DNA from: Synechococcales cyanobacterium C42_A2020_086
GTDB taxonomy: Bacteria > Cyanobacteriota > Cyanobacteriia > Elainellales > Elainellaceae
Length of the DNA stretch: 64,000 nt
Assembly (NCBI GenBank): GCA_015272325.1
Contig: JACYLU010000008.1
Span: forward strand, 62,001 to 126,000
Direction of reading: 5' to 3'
Each line of letters starts with the position of its first letter. The first letter of the stretch is position 1. Shown here piece by piece: positions 1 through 8,939 of this stretch. The notes beneath the pieces are model-generated. The model searched no databases. It was not told where the DNA came from and saw only the letters and a list, made by a program, of their open reading frames with translations. Made by a program: the position numbers and the translations under genes.

Positions 1-18
1 AAGCTAGGAAAAATCAAC

Positions 19-654
19 TTGCTGCACCGCACAGAACTCTGGATGCCCACGCTGCAAGGCTGGGTAGCTCTGATGATCTGCCTGGGATTCCTCGGTTTTC
101 TGACGACGGTTAATCTCTACCCATTTCTAGCCATGAATGCTCCCGTCAACGCCAAAATCCTGGTGGTAGAAGGCTGGCTCCCCGACTATGCCCTCAAGCA
201 GGCCGTGACCGAGTTTCGCCAGGGAGCCTATCAAACAATCGTGACGGTGGGTCCGCCCGTTGCTGTCGGCAGCTATCTCACTGGCTACAAAACCTACGCC
301 GACGTTGCGGCCGCAACACTGGAATTGCTGGGCGTGCCGCCTGAGCAGATTGTAGCAGTACCGGCTCCCTATGCAGACGTGAATCGCACCCTAACAGCGG
401 CCGTTACCTTCAAAAACTGGCTGACCCGCAATTACCCAACGGTGAAGGCGGTGAATCTGTTCAGCCTTGGGCCCCATGCGCGGCGGAGCTGGCTGCTGCT
501 GCGTCAGGCGTTGGACCCGACGGTGAAAGCGGGGGTAATTGCCGTACCGTCGATGGATTACGACCCCGAACGCTGGTGGCGCTATAGTGCCGGAGCGCGC
601 GCCGTGATCTCGGAAGTGATTGGCTACTGCTATGCCCGCTTGACGACGCTGTGA
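19..654 (+). CDS. YdcF/ElyC/SanA-like (DUF218-type) membrane protein
   Basis: The protein has one N-terminal membrane segment (about residues 14-36) followed by a soluble domain. The soluble part begins with an AKILVVEGWLPD strand and continues with a helix and an IVTVGPP strand, then a GVPPEQIVAVPAP segment. This order matches the DUF218 fold of YdcF/SanA/ElyC proteins, which act at the envelope; the reaction is not known. The reading frame is open to the left edge of the window. TTG at 19 has AGGAAAA nine bases upstream and is a reasonable start, but a start outside the window is possible. dprA follows on the same strand after 130 bp. The family is fairly sure and the role unknown. Confidence 0.6.
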   Translation: MLHRTELWMPTLQGWVALMICLGFLGFLTTVNLYPFLAMNAPVNAKILVVEGWLPDYALKQAVTEFRQGAYQTIVTVGPPVAVGSYLTGYKTYADVAAATLELLGVPPEQIVAVPAPYADVNRTLTAAVTFKNWLTRNYPTVKAVNLFSLGPHARRSWLLLRQALDPTVKAGVIAVPSMDYDPERWWRYSAGARAVISEVIGYCYARLTTL

Positions 655-784
655 TTTAGCCCTGGTCTAGCCCAGTTCAAAGTTGCAACAACGCTGGGTG
701 GCTTTTGGGAATACTGAGCCTGGAATCGGTGAGTGACTTGTGCACAGGCGGCTGGGTTAGCAGTTTCAGGCAGAGGAGGATCCG

Positions 785-1939
785 TTGGCAGAAGAACGCG
801 CATTCTGGTTGGCCTGGTCTCAGGTAAGCGGCATCGGAGCTGTCCTAATTCGGCGGCTACATCAGCATTTTGGCAGTTTGGCTCTTGCTTGGGAAGCCAG
901 TCCTGCTGACCTAGAGGCAGTGGAAGGATTCGGTCCTCAAGTTGCGGCTTTGGCAGTGCAAGGGCGACGCAGCATTGACCCTGAGCTGCTGTTGGACCAA
1001 CATCAACAGGACAACCCCGAGTTCTGGACACCAGCCGATGCTGCCTATCCTCGACTGCTGTGGGAAATCCCCGATCCGCCGCCGGTGCTCTACTATCGCG
1101 GGCAGATGGATCAGCTGGATCATCTAGACCATCACCGCATGCCGCCCGCTGTTGCGATTGTTGGCACTCGCGGCCCGACGGATTACGGCAAACGCTGGAC
1201 GCGTCGCCTCAGTATGGCTCTGGCGCAAGCCGGCTTCACGATTGTCTCAGGACTGGCCGAAGGCATTGACACCGAAGCGCATCAGAGCTGCCTATCGGTT
1301 GGAGGACGCACCCTAGCCGTCATGGGCACCGGCGTTGACGTGATCTATCCACCGTTCAATCGCAGATTGGCCGAGCAGATTACCCACAACGGACTGCTGC
1401 TGAGCGAGTATCCCGCCGGAACGCAGCCAGACCGAGTAAATTTTCCCCGCCGCAATCGCATTATTGCCGGACTCTGCCAAGCCACGCTGGTGATCGAAGC
1501 ACCTCAAAAATCTGGCGCTCTGATTACCGCTCGCCTAGCCAACGACTACGGCCGCGAGGTGTATGCGCTGCCTGGCAGTCTAGACAACCCCCGCGCTAGA
1601 GGCTGTCTGGAACTGTTGAGTCAGGGAGCGCAGCTCATCTTAGGTGAGGCGGCTCTGCTGCAAATGCTGGATACTCTACCGCCGCTCAGTGCTGCTCCGG
1701 TTCCTGCTGCCCAACTGTCTCTGTTCGCGGTCGCTCCGCCCCTGCCCCCTGAGCCGACGCCGCCCCTAGACCCCGAGCTAGAGCAGGTCTTGCAAGCCGT
1801 TGCCTCGGAACCCATTGCTGTGGATCGGATTGTGCAGCAGGCAGAGCTAGCCACGGGAACAGTGCTGAGTGCCCTCGCGCAGTTAGAGCTAATGGGACTC
1901 GTCTCCCAACTCCCAGGAATGCGCTACCAGCGAGCCTGA
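785..1939 (+). CDS. dprA: DNA-processing protein DprA (Smf)
   Basis: DprA binds incoming single-stranded DNA in the cytoplasm during natural transformation and loads RecA. The Rossmann-like core is visible: VGTRGPTDYG (about 125-134), SGLAEGIDTEAH (about 154-165), GTGVDVIYPPFN (about 180-191) and a PRRNRIIAGL segment. Helix-hairpin-helix-like sequence precedes it (residues 10-60) and a small winged-helix DML1-type domain ends it (about 320-384). The length of 384 aa is normal for the family. The start is TTG, chosen because AGGAGGA lies a few bases upstream. The stop is one base from the convergent lipoprotein gene. A proline-rich linker (about 310-325) joins core and tail. Confidence 0.93.
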   Translation: MAEERAFWLAWSQVSGIGAVLIRRLHQHFGSLALAWEASPADLEAVEGFGPQVAALAVQGRRSIDPELLLDQHQQDNPEFWTPADAAYPRLLWEIPDPPPVLYYRGQMDQLDHLDHHRMPPAVAIVGTRGPTDYGKRWTRRLSMALAQAGFTIVSGLAEGIDTEAHQSCLSVGGRTLAVMGTGVDVIYPPFNRRLAEQITHNGLLLSEYPAGTQPDRVNFPRRNRIIAGLCQATLVIEAPQKSGALITARLANDYGREVYALPGSLDNPRARGCLELLSQGAQLILGEAALLQMLDTLPPLSAAPVPAAQLSLFAVAPPLPPEPTPPLDPELEQVLQAVASEPIAVDRIVQQAELATGTVLSALAQLELMGLVSQLPGMRYQRA

Positions 1940-1940
1940 G

Positions 1941-2627
1941 TTAGTTCTGAGAATCTTGCGAATTTTGAGAAGCCGGCGACTGAAGCGACGACTGAGGGGA
2001 AGCAGGTGAGGCATTCGGCGCTGGGCTGGCAGGGCTGCCGGGCTGAATCCGGTAACTGTTGACGATGGCTTCTGCGTCTTGGTTGTAGTTCTGGTAGGGT
2101 TGGTTAACCCCCAGCAGATTCAGCACATAGATTGTATTGCCGCGCTGCTCAACAATACTAACGGCATCCAGCGTGTTGTTGTTATTGTCCTTGCCTACCC
2201 AGTCGATGCGGACGCTGCCGTCCGGCTGCACTTTGGTGGCTTGCCAGGTGACCTCCTGCAACCGAGTTTGATATTCCGTTTTGAGGGCGGTTTCCAGTTG
2301 CTCGCTCGTCAACTGACTGCCCTCGGCAGAGCCATAGTCCACCGCGCCCGCAAAGCCTTGATCCGCCGAGACAAAGGCAACGCCCGTACCTGTGCCCTTG
2401 TGGGTATAACCTCGGGGAAAGGAAATCTCGAATTGCCCCTTGGGATCACGATAGGTCTGGGATACCGGGCTGGCCGGAGAAGGGGAGGCCAGTGGGGTGG
2501 GAGGTGGCGGCAGCGACGGCAATGGTGTCGGCGAAGCAGGCGAGGGAGTCGATTGGCTAACCGATTCTCCTGGAGAGCAGGCCGACACAGCTATTCCAGC
2601 TAGTAGCAGCAAAAACAGACGCTTCAT
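1941..2627 (-). CDS. Putative lipoprotein with PsbP/DcrB-like central domain
   Basis: A signal peptide ends in a lipobox (AVSAC, Cys17), so the protein is probably lipid-anchored. A Ser/Pro/Thr-rich linker (about 20-58) follows. The folded part (about 59-195) starts with YRDPKGQFEISFPRGY, a pattern seen in PsbP/DcrB-like (DUF1795-like) domains of cyanobacterial lipoproteins; this assignment is inference. The C-terminus is another Ser/Pro/Gln-rich tail. It lies 39 bp downstream of lysS on the same strand and may be cotranscribed with it, which says little about function. Confidence 0.65.
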   Translation of the reverse strand: MKRLFLLLLAGIAVSACSPGESVSQSTPSPASPTPLPSLPPPPTPLASPSPASPVSQTYRDPKGQFEISFPRGYTHKGTGTGVAFVSADQGFAGAVDYGSAEGSQLTSEQLETALKTEYQTRLQEVTWQATKVQPDGSVRIDWVGKDNNNNTLDAVSIVEQRGNTIYVLNLLGVNQPYQNYNQDAEAIVNSYRIQPGSPASPAPNASPASPQSSLQSPASQNSQDSQN

Positions 2628-2666
2628 AGTCTCCAGAATAGCAAGCCGGTTGATGATCAGGGGTGG

Positions 2667-4181
2667 TCAGGAGCCAGGATCGCCGCCCTCGGGCTTCAGC
2701 AGCGGAAAGGCAATCGCGTCGCGAATACTGGCGCAATCGCAGAGCAGCATCACCAGTCGGTCAATGCCCATGCCCATACCCACCGTTGGCGGCATCCCGT
2801 ATTCGAGGGCCGTCAAAAAGTCTTCATCGACACCGTGGGCTTCTTCATCGCCCGCTGCCTTGCGAGCGGCCTGCGCCTCAAACCGCTGTCGTTGGTCGAT
2901 GGGATCCGTCAACTCCGAGAAGCCGTTGGCGGTTTCCCGTCCCACGATAAATAGCTCAAAGCGCTCGACCAAACCAGGCTTGCTGCGGTGCGGCTTTGCT
3001 AGCGGCGAGATTTCTATCGGGTAATCGAGGATAAAGGTGGGTTGAATCAGGGTCGCTTCCACCTGCTGCTCGAAGGCTTCATTCAGCAGTCTGCCGATCG
3101 AATCGCAGTCGTCGATGTCACGAATTCCGGCGGCTTTGGCAGCGGCCTTCGCCTCTTCCAGAGACTCGTACTGCGTCAGGTCTAGCCCGGTCTGCTGCTG
3201 CACCGCATCATGCATCGTGATGCGACGCCACGGCGGAGTTAGGTCAACGGCCTGCCCTTGATAAGTGATTTGCAGCGTCCCCAGTACCTCCTGAGCGGCA
3301 GTGGTGATCAGCGCCTCGGTGAGACCCATCATGTCCTGGTAGTCACCGTAGGCTTGATAGACCTCGATCGAGGTAAATTCAGGATTGTGGCGGGTGGACA
3401 CTCCTTCATTACGGAAGATCCGCCCCAGCTCATAGACCCGCTCGAAGCCGCCCACAACGAGGCGCTTCAGGTGCAGTTCAGTGGCAATTCGCAAGTAAAG
3501 GTTGATCTCCAGCGTATTGTGATAGGTAACAAACGGACGCGCCTCCGCTCCACCTGCCTCGGCTTGCAGCACCGGCGTCTCGATCTCGATAAAGTTCCGC
3601 TCGTTCAGGTAGCGCCGAATCGCCGCCACGATCAGCGCCCGTTTACGGAAGGTGTCCCGCACCTCGGGATTCACAATCAAATCCACATAGCGCTGACGAT
3701 AGCGCTTCTCAACATCGGTCAACCCATGCCACTTGTCGGGGAGGGGCAGTAGCGACTTGGTGAGAATGCGGTACTGGCTGACGGCAACCGACAGTTCTCC
3801 TTTCTCGGTGCGGCGGATCGTGCCTATAGCGCCAAACCAGTCGCCAACGTCGGTGAGCTGCTTTAGGTGCTCAAAGGCTTCCGGATCTACTGCCGCCATG
3901 CCCTCGCTGACTTTTTTCTTGTCGAGATAGAGCTGGATGCTCCCTGTTTCATCAGTGAGGGTAAAAAAAGCCAGCTTGCCAAACACCCGCTTGGCCATGA
4001 TCCGCCCAGCCACCGAGACTTCGAGATCAACCTCTTCTCCGGCAGGCAGATCGGCGTATTTGGTCTGCAAATCGGCGGCGTGATGGCTAACATCCCAACG
4101 GTAAGCATAGGGGGTAAAGCCCAAGGCTTGCAGTTGATGAGCTTTTTCCAAGCGGGTGGCGCGCAGATCGTCAGAGGACAT
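2667..4181 (-). CDS. lysS: Lysyl-tRNA synthetase, class II
   Basis: The enzyme charges tRNA-Lys with lysine. The N-terminal OB-fold anticodon-binding domain is seen at about 50-150 ([19 protein letters not shown]). The class II catalytic core follows, with motif 1 around [21 protein letters not shown], motif 2 [21 protein letters not shown] and motif 3 near [13 protein letters not shown] at the C-terminus. The length, about 504 aa, is typical. The longer frame begins at a TTG at 4205, but ATG at 4181 (MSSDDLRA) fits the family better and is used here. Downstream on the same strand is a lipoprotein gene. Confidence 0.95.
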   Translation of the reverse strand: MSSDDLRATRLEKAHQLQALGFTPYAYRWDVSHHAADLQTKYADLPAGEEVDLEVSVAGRIMAKRVFGKLAFFTLTDETGSIQLYLDKKKVSEGMAAVDPEAFEHLKQLTDVGDWFGAIGTIRRTEKGELSVAVSQYRILTKSLLPLPDKWHGLTDVEKRYRQRYVDLIVNPEVRDTFRKRALIVAAIRRYLNERNFIEIETPVLQAEAGGAEARPFVTYHNTLEINLYLRIATELHLKRLVVGGFERVYELGRIFRNEGVSTRHNPEFTSIEVYQAYGDYQDMMGLTEALITTAAQEVLGTLQITYQGQAVDLTPPWRRITMHDAVQQQTGLDLTQYESLEEAKAAAKAAGIRDIDDCDSIGRLLNEAFEQQVEATLIQPTFILDYPIEISPLAKPHRSKPGLVERFELFIVGRETANGFSELTDPIDQRQRFEAQAARKAAGDEEAHGVDEDFLTALEYGMPPTVGMGMGIDRLVMLLCDCASIRDAIAFPLLKPEGGDPGS

Positions 4182-4286
4182 GGTGAGTAACTGAGTGGAA
4201 AACAATCAAGACTGCGAAGACAAAACTGAGAAGAGGACTCATTCTAGCGGTTCTTGCGATCAGGATTGGCCGCGGTGGCTAGCGCG

Positions 4287-5105
4287 CTAGTCCTGCTGGT
4301 GGGCAAATTGGTAGGCTCCGATCGCGGACAGGATGATGGCGATCACCAGCAAAATCGGGATGCTATACCAGGGAAATTCCGACAAAGGCAAAAACGCCGC
4401 CGCTCGTAGGCCAATGCTTGCATAGGTCAGGGGCAGCAGGTAAACAATCCCCTTCAACAGCAGCGGCAGTGTCCGGGGGTCAAAAAACGTGGCGCCCAAA
4501 AACGACATAGGCACAATCAGAAAATTATTCAGCAGCCCCACGCCTTCCAGAGATTTTACGTTCAGCCCAACGATGACTCCCAGCCCAGCAAACACCGAGC
4601 AGTTGAGCACCAGCAGCAGCAGAAACAGGGGATGCAGAAAATTCCAGTTGCCGGTGAAGAGAATGGCAATCACCAGTACCGACGCCGAGGTCATCAGCCC
4701 CCGCACCACACCTGCCAGCATCTTGCCCAGAAACAGCGCCAGCGGATGAACTGGCAGCAGCAGAATTTCCTCGAAGGTTTTGGAGTAGAGCCGCTCGCCG
4801 CAAATTGAAAAGGTCGTGCCGCCAAAGCTAATGGTCATCGAAGACAGCGCCACCATGCCCGGCAAGATAAACTGAAGATAAGTGTCTCCAATCGGCGGGC
4901 TGATCGTCAGAGACCTGCCCAACCCCAGCCCAAAAGCCAGAATGTAAATCAGCGGCGACACCAAACCCGATGCTACAACTTGCGGCAGGCGCACACGCAA
5001 ATCGAGCCAGTCGCCCCAGAATACGGTCAAGCTGTCAGCAATGACACTGCGAATAAAGGAGCCTTTGAAGGCTTGACGCACCGAAAGCGACGAATGAGAA
5101 GTCAC
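4287..5105 (-). CDS. ABC-2 type transporter permease
   Basis: The 272-aa protein has about six hydrophobic membrane segments. It has the ABC-2 permease signature layout, with an EEILLLPVHPLALFLGKMLAG stretch after the second segment and a final YAFAHQQ-like tail (IGAYQFAHQQD). Such permeases export polysaccharides, drugs or unknown substrates together with an ATPase. No ATPase gene is adjacent, so the partner must be encoded elsewhere. The start is GTG at 5105 without a clear Shine-Dalgarno sequence. lysS follows on the same strand after about 105 bp. The family is sure and the substrate unknown. Confidence 0.82.
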   Translation of the reverse strand: MTSHSSLSVRQAFKGSFIRSVIADSLTVFWGDWLDLRVRLPQVVASGLVSPLIYILAFGLGLGRSLTISPPIGDTYLQFILPGMVALSSMTISFGGTTFSICGERLYSKTFEEILLLPVHPLALFLGKMLAGVVRGLMTSASVLVIAILFTGNWNFLHPLFLLLLVLNCSVFAGLGVIVGLNVKSLEGVGLLNNFLIVPMSFLGATFFDPRTLPLLLKGIVYLLPLTYASIGLRAAAFLPLSEFPWYSIPILLVIAIILSAIGAYQFAHQQD

Positions 5106-5192
5106 GCAGGTTACACCGTTGAGAATCGATAAGAATTCTATCTTTTCCTTATTGTGTCATCTCTTGCCAATCTGCCGATCAAATCCTAGTAA

Positions 5193-5225
5193 TTCAATTC
5201 TTCTTCAATTCTTCTTCAATTCTTC
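5193..5225. repeat. Three perfect 11-bp tandem repeats
   Basis: The unit TTCAATTCTTC occurs three times head to tail with no mismatch, in the 213-bp divergent region between the ABC permease and the DUF3172 gene. The 11-bp period puts each copy close to one helical turn apart. It could be a regulatory array or a slippage product. The same period recurs elsewhere in the window with different sequences. Confidence 0.9.
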
Positions 5226-5318
5226 CGCCCGACTGTTCCGAAACTCCCTCCATTGGCAAAGAGGCGTGCTAGAGTGGGCAGTAGCAGAGGACGCTCATCC
5301 GCCCGATTCTGAATTTCT

Positions 5319-5930
5319 ATGAGACGTAAACCGAAAGCACCACCAAGACCGCCTTCCCGGTATATGGACGACTTTTCCGACCGAGCTGACCGTCCCACCG
5401 ATCGCCCCATTGCTGACCGTCCTGCCAAGTCGCCGTTCGCGTCTGCCCTGAGTATCGGCACTATGGCCATTTTGGCGGCGGTGTTCATTATCGGCATTGG
5501 CATCGGGATTGCCTTTAGCTCGTCTACGACGTCGGATGTGGGCAACGTGGCTACCCGCTACGATATTGACCGCAGCGCTCCCAACCCGGAGATCTGTGTC
5601 CAGTTTGGTGCCAGCGCCATCACGATGGATCTGCGAGCCTTTGTGACCCTTAACCCCTTCAGCGTGTTTATTTCTCAGCCGCGGATGCAGCCGGGGTGTG
5701 TGTTGCGTAGCAGTAACTGGGAAGTGCTGCAAAGCCGTAACTTGGTGTCATCTGAAGAGGTGAATCAATGCCGGCGGCGGATGAACACTTTCGGTTTCAC
5801 CGGAGATCTAAACTCGAAAGACAACAAACCTCGCATTGACTGCATCTACCAAAATGATGCGGCTGGTAACCTGTTCCTACCGCAAACTGGCAACACTGCC
5901 GCTCCGCCCGAGGTAAACCGCTTTAACTAG
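5319..5930 (+). CDS. DUF3172 family protein, membrane-anchored
   Basis: The N-terminus (1-45) is basic and proline-rich. One membrane segment follows (about 50-70, ALSIGTMAILAAVFIIGIGI), and then a soluble domain of about 130 residues. The soluble part has NPEICVQFGASAITMDLRAFVTLNPF and several cysteines (CVQF, GCVL, QCRRR, DCIY), the pattern of DUF3172, found in cyanobacteria and plastid-bearing organisms. The function is unknown. The ATG at 5319 has no strong Shine-Dalgarno sequence. It is transcribed away from the ABC permease and faces the SDR gene convergently. Confidence 0.8.
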   Translation: MRRKPKAPPRPPSRYMDDFSDRADRPTDRPIADRPAKSPFASALSIGTMAILAAVFIIGIGIGIAFSSSTTSDVGNVATRYDIDRSAPNPEICVQFGASAITMDLRAFVTLNPFSVFISQPRMQPGCVLRSSNWEVLQSRNLVSSEEVNQCRRRMNTFGFTGDLNSKDNKPRIDCIYQNDAAGNLFLPQTGNTAAPPEVNRFN

Positions 5931-6157
5931 TTCTGACACGTAAGCGATGAGGGTCATGTCCAATCTTGAAGAGGCCGCTTTAAAGGTGCCCTAACGTCAA
6001 GTTCTAAAGATTTAATCTGTGCATCTGCAGTGAGTTGGGAGTCCAAGCTTCCAGCTCACTTGTTTTTTGGGGTCCTTTTTCTGGGATACTTTCTTGCGCC
6101 GGTGTTGGGAGCATCAATGAATTTGCTGCGAATTCGCTGCAGCTTGATCAGAGCGAT

Positions 6158-6961
6158 TTAGTTCACCGCCTGACCCAGCAACCACTGCACAACACCTGGC
6201 AGCAATCGATAGCTCTCAGTGGCCAACGCTGCTAGTCCCACAACGATCTCCGAACGCTGCTGCTCCACGACCGTCCAAATAGCATGGGCGATATCCTCTG
6301 GCTGACTCACCCAGTTGCTCTTGAGGGCATCCGCCATGCGTTGTCGTCCTGCCATTGCTGCTTGTTCATCATCGCCTCGAAACTGGGCGCGTTCCAAGAA
6401 ATCGCTGTTAATAACTCCTGGATGCACGGCTCCCACATGGATGCCCTTCGGCTTCAGCTCGAGTCGCAGGGTATCGGTTAACCCCGTTACCGCATACTTA
6501 CTAGCACAGTAGGCAGTCATGTTGGGCAGAGGCATTTTGCCGCCAAAGGAGCCAACATTGACAATTGTGCCGCGACCTCGCTGCAAAAACTGCGGCAGCA
6601 CCGCCTGAATGGTGTAGACATAGCCCCAGAAATTGGTATTCATGATCTGCTGCCAATCCGCGGGCGTCGTTTGCTCAAAGCTTCCCGTTAAGCAAATACC
6701 CGCATTGTTGACCAAGACATCAATCTGCCCGTAGGTTTCTAATGCCTGCTTGACCAAGGCTTGCACCTGATCCGACTGCCCAACATCCGTAGGCACTGCC
6801 AGCGCCTGACCGCCCTGGTTCTGAATTAAATTCGCGACGGCCGTCAATCGGTCGCTTTGTCGCGCCGCCAAGACAACCCGATAGCCCTGGCGAGCAAACA
6901 GTAGCGCCGTAGCCCGACCGCTGCCCTGAGACGCGCCAGTAATCAAAACGGTGTTTGCCAC
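6158..6961 (-). CDS. Short-chain dehydrogenase/reductase (SDR)
   Basis: This is a classical SDR of 267 aa. The nucleotide-binding motif TGASQGSG is at residues 7-14, NNAG at about 85-88, and the catalytic YxxxK as YCASK near residue 155 with the upstream Ser in VNVGSFGG. A C-terminal stretch (VVEQQRSEIVVG) is common in SDRs of the DltE/YqjQ kind. The protein is a cytosolic NAD(P)-dependent oxidoreductase; the substrate cannot be inferred. It starts 13 bp after the TPR gene stop on the same strand, so the two are probably one transcript. Confidence 0.88.
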   Translation of the reverse strand: MANTVLITGASQGSGRATALLFARQGYRVVLAARQSDRLTAVANLIQNQGGQALAVPTDVGQSDQVQALVKQALETYGQIDVLVNNAGICLTGSFEQTTPADWQQIMNTNFWGYVYTIQAVLPQFLQRGRGTIVNVGSFGGKMPLPNMTAYCASKYAVTGLTDTLRLELKPKGIHVGAVHPGVINSDFLERAQFRGDDEQAAMAGRQRMADALKSNWVSQPEDIAHAIWTVVEQQRSEIVVGLAALATESYRLLPGVVQWLLGQAVN

Positions 6962-6974
6962 AGTGGGTTCCCCT

Positions 6975-7445
6975 CTAGCTGAGTTTGGCTGTACATTCCA
7001 GAATCATTCGCTGATTGGCAATGGCGTGGGGTTGGATGGCGAGGGCTTTGCGAAACGCTTGAATCGCAGTGGCGTATTCTCCAAGAGCGGCGTAGCACAG
7101 TCCCATACCGTGCAGTGCTCCAAAATGGATAGCATTCAGCGCTATCACCTGCTGGCAGTCTGCCAAGGATTTGCGGTACTGCCCCTGCAGATAGTACAAA
7201 ACAGCGCGGCGATTCCAGGCTTCGGCAAAATCTGGCTGATCCTGAATCAGTTCGGTGAGCACCGCTTCGGCTTCATCGAGCTTGCCCGCTTCTAGCAGTT
7301 CCTGGCTTTGTTCGAGAATAGCCAACCCATACACGCCTTTCTGGTGGAACCAAATTCGCCAAAGCTCTCGCGTTGCCTGTTCCCGAACCGCTGCATCCGA
7401 ATTTTTTAAATCCTCTAGCAGCCGCGCAATTGCCGTTTCGTCCAT
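6975..7445 (-). CDS. Tetratricopeptide repeat protein
   Basis: At least three TPR units are visible in the C-terminal two thirds (AWNRRAVLYYLQGQYRKSLA, ALHGMGLCYAALGEYATAIQ and the preceding GKLDEAEAVLTELIQ). The N-terminal helix carries sequence like AVREQATRELWRIWFHQKG, typical of small TPR proteins in cyanobacteria. TPRs mediate protein contacts; the partner is unknown. The open frame extends to 7493, but ATG at 7445 has GAGGAAG at a good distance and is preferred. The SDR gene follows after 29 nt or less, so they are likely cotranscribed. Confidence 0.8.
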   Translation of the reverse strand: MDETAIARLLEDLKNSDAAVREQATRELWRIWFHQKGVYGLAILEQSQELLEAGKLDEAEAVLTELIQDQPDFAEAWNRRAVLYYLQGQYRKSLADCQQVIALNAIHFGALHGMGLCYAALGEYATAIQAFRKALAIQPHAIANQRMILECTAKLS

Positions 7446-7713
7446 AGAAACCCGCTTCCTCTCATCCCTCAACTCCAACGGATCTGCCCCCATGACGACT
7501 CTATCTGTGCTGGATTCGTACTGGACCCAGTCGTTTTGGGGGACTGCTTAGAGGCAGTTTACCGCGAAACGAATTGCTGATTTTAATATTTTTTAACATT
7601 TTCAGCGAAATGTCTCGGGCCGCAATTCGGTGATTGTTCGGAAAATGACCCGGCAAGCCAGCGGGCACTCTAAAGCCAAATGTCTCACTTTCCAGTCAGA
7701 GAGAATCTTAGCG

Positions 7714-8853
7714 ATGGAGAGCACGCGCTTGGCACTGAGTTCATCCCTATCGGCCCGGAACAATCAACCCTTCGTTCAGCCCGTTCAGCCCCAGTCGCAG
7801 CTGCTGAAGACCGATCCGGAGCCACACCCGGTTAAAGTCGCCCTGCTGGGGGTAGGGCGCTGGGGAACCCATTGGCTGCGCAACCTATTGGCTCATCCTC
7901 AAGCGGAGCTGATGGCAGTGGTTGACCCGGCTGAGGAACGGCTACACAGCTTGGCACGGCAACACTCGTGGAGCCAGTCGCTCCTGCTCACCCCGGATTG
8001 GGCTACCGCGCTCCAATTGTCCGGACTAGAAGCGGTAGTAGTCGCCACGCCAGCCGCCACCCACTATAGTTTGATTCGAGCCGCCTTAGAACGGGGGTTG
8101 CATGTGCTTGCAGAAAAACCCTTAACTCTGCGGGTAGCGGAGTCCCAGGAGTTGTGTCAGCTTGCAGCGCAGCAGCAGCGCCAGCTTGTGATTGATCATA
8201 CCTATTTGTTTCATCCAGCCGTGCAGCGCGGTAAAGCCGTGATGCAGCAGGGCAGCCTAGGAGACTTGCGCTACGGCTATGCCACCCGCACCCATCTCGG
8301 GCCGGTGCGCCACGATGTAGATGCCCTTTGGGATCTCGCCATTCACGACATTGCAATTTTCAATCACTGGTTAGCGGCGACTCCCGTCACTGTGCAGGCT
8401 CAGGGCAGCGTATGGTTGCAGCAGAATCACCGCGACTCCGATCTATTTCAACAGGGGCTATCGGATCTGGTGTGGGTCAAGCTGACCTATGCCAGCGGCT
8501 TTCAGGCGGTGATCCACCTCTGCTGGGCTAACCCGGATAAACAGCGCCGGCTCTGCCTAGTGGGCAGCCAAGGTACCCTGATCTTTGACGAACTGGCTGC
8601 GCAACCGTTGACGTTGTGGCACGGCAGACTAGAGCCGATAAACCAGCAGTTTGTGCCCTTGGACCAATGCCAGCGCGTCCTAGACCTGGAAAATCTGGAA
8701 CCCTTGCAACGGGTATGCACCCATTTCCTGGACTGTGCTCGGCACAACCGCCCTTCCGATGTTTCACCGGGATCGCTAGGGGCGGAACTGGTCAAGATTT
8801 TGACGGCCCTCAGCCAGTCGCTGAACCAAGGTGGTCAACCTGTGCTGATCTAA
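7714..8853 (+). CDS. Gfo/Idh/MocA family oxidoreductase
   Basis: An N-terminal Rossmann domain is visible (VALLGVGRWGTHWLRNLLAHPQ, with GVGRWG as the dinucleotide loop). It is followed by VVATPAATHY and LAEKPLTL, the EKP motif of Gfo/Idh/MocA dehydrogenases. The C-terminal substrate domain has WDLAIHDIAIFNHW with the usual His-Asp pair. The family oxidises or epimerises sugars and polyols with NAD(P). The frame can start at GTG 7630, but ATG 7714 with AGAGAG upstream removes an unlikely leader and is preferred. The substrate is unknown. Confidence 0.86.
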   Translation: MESTRLALSSSLSARNNQPFVQPVQPQSQLLKTDPEPHPVKVALLGVGRWGTHWLRNLLAHPQAELMAVVDPAEERLHSLARQHSWSQSLLLTPDWATALQLSGLEAVVVATPAATHYSLIRAALERGLHVLAEKPLTLRVAESQELCQLAAQQQRQLVIDHTYLFHPAVQRGKAVMQQGSLGDLRYGYATRTHLGPVRHDVDALWDLAIHDIAIFNHWLAATPVTVQAQGSVWLQQNHRDSDLFQQGLSDLVWVKLTYASGFQAVIHLCWANPDKQRRLCLVGSQGTLIFDELAAQPLTLWHGRLEPINQQFVPLDQCQRVLDLENLEPLQRVCTHFLDCARHNRPSDVSPGSLGAELVKILTALSQSLNQGGQPVLI

Positions 8854-8939
8854 GCGTGGCTAGTTCGCTGTGCTGCAGCGTCGCTGGTGGGTGACTGCTG
8901 CGAAAAGAAACACCACCAATTTACTCAGCCCAAATTTGC

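Noticed and set aside
2079-2603. A 174-codon plus-strand frame over the lipoprotein gene
   Set aside because: Antisense of a Pro/Ser-rich lipoprotein; no motif.
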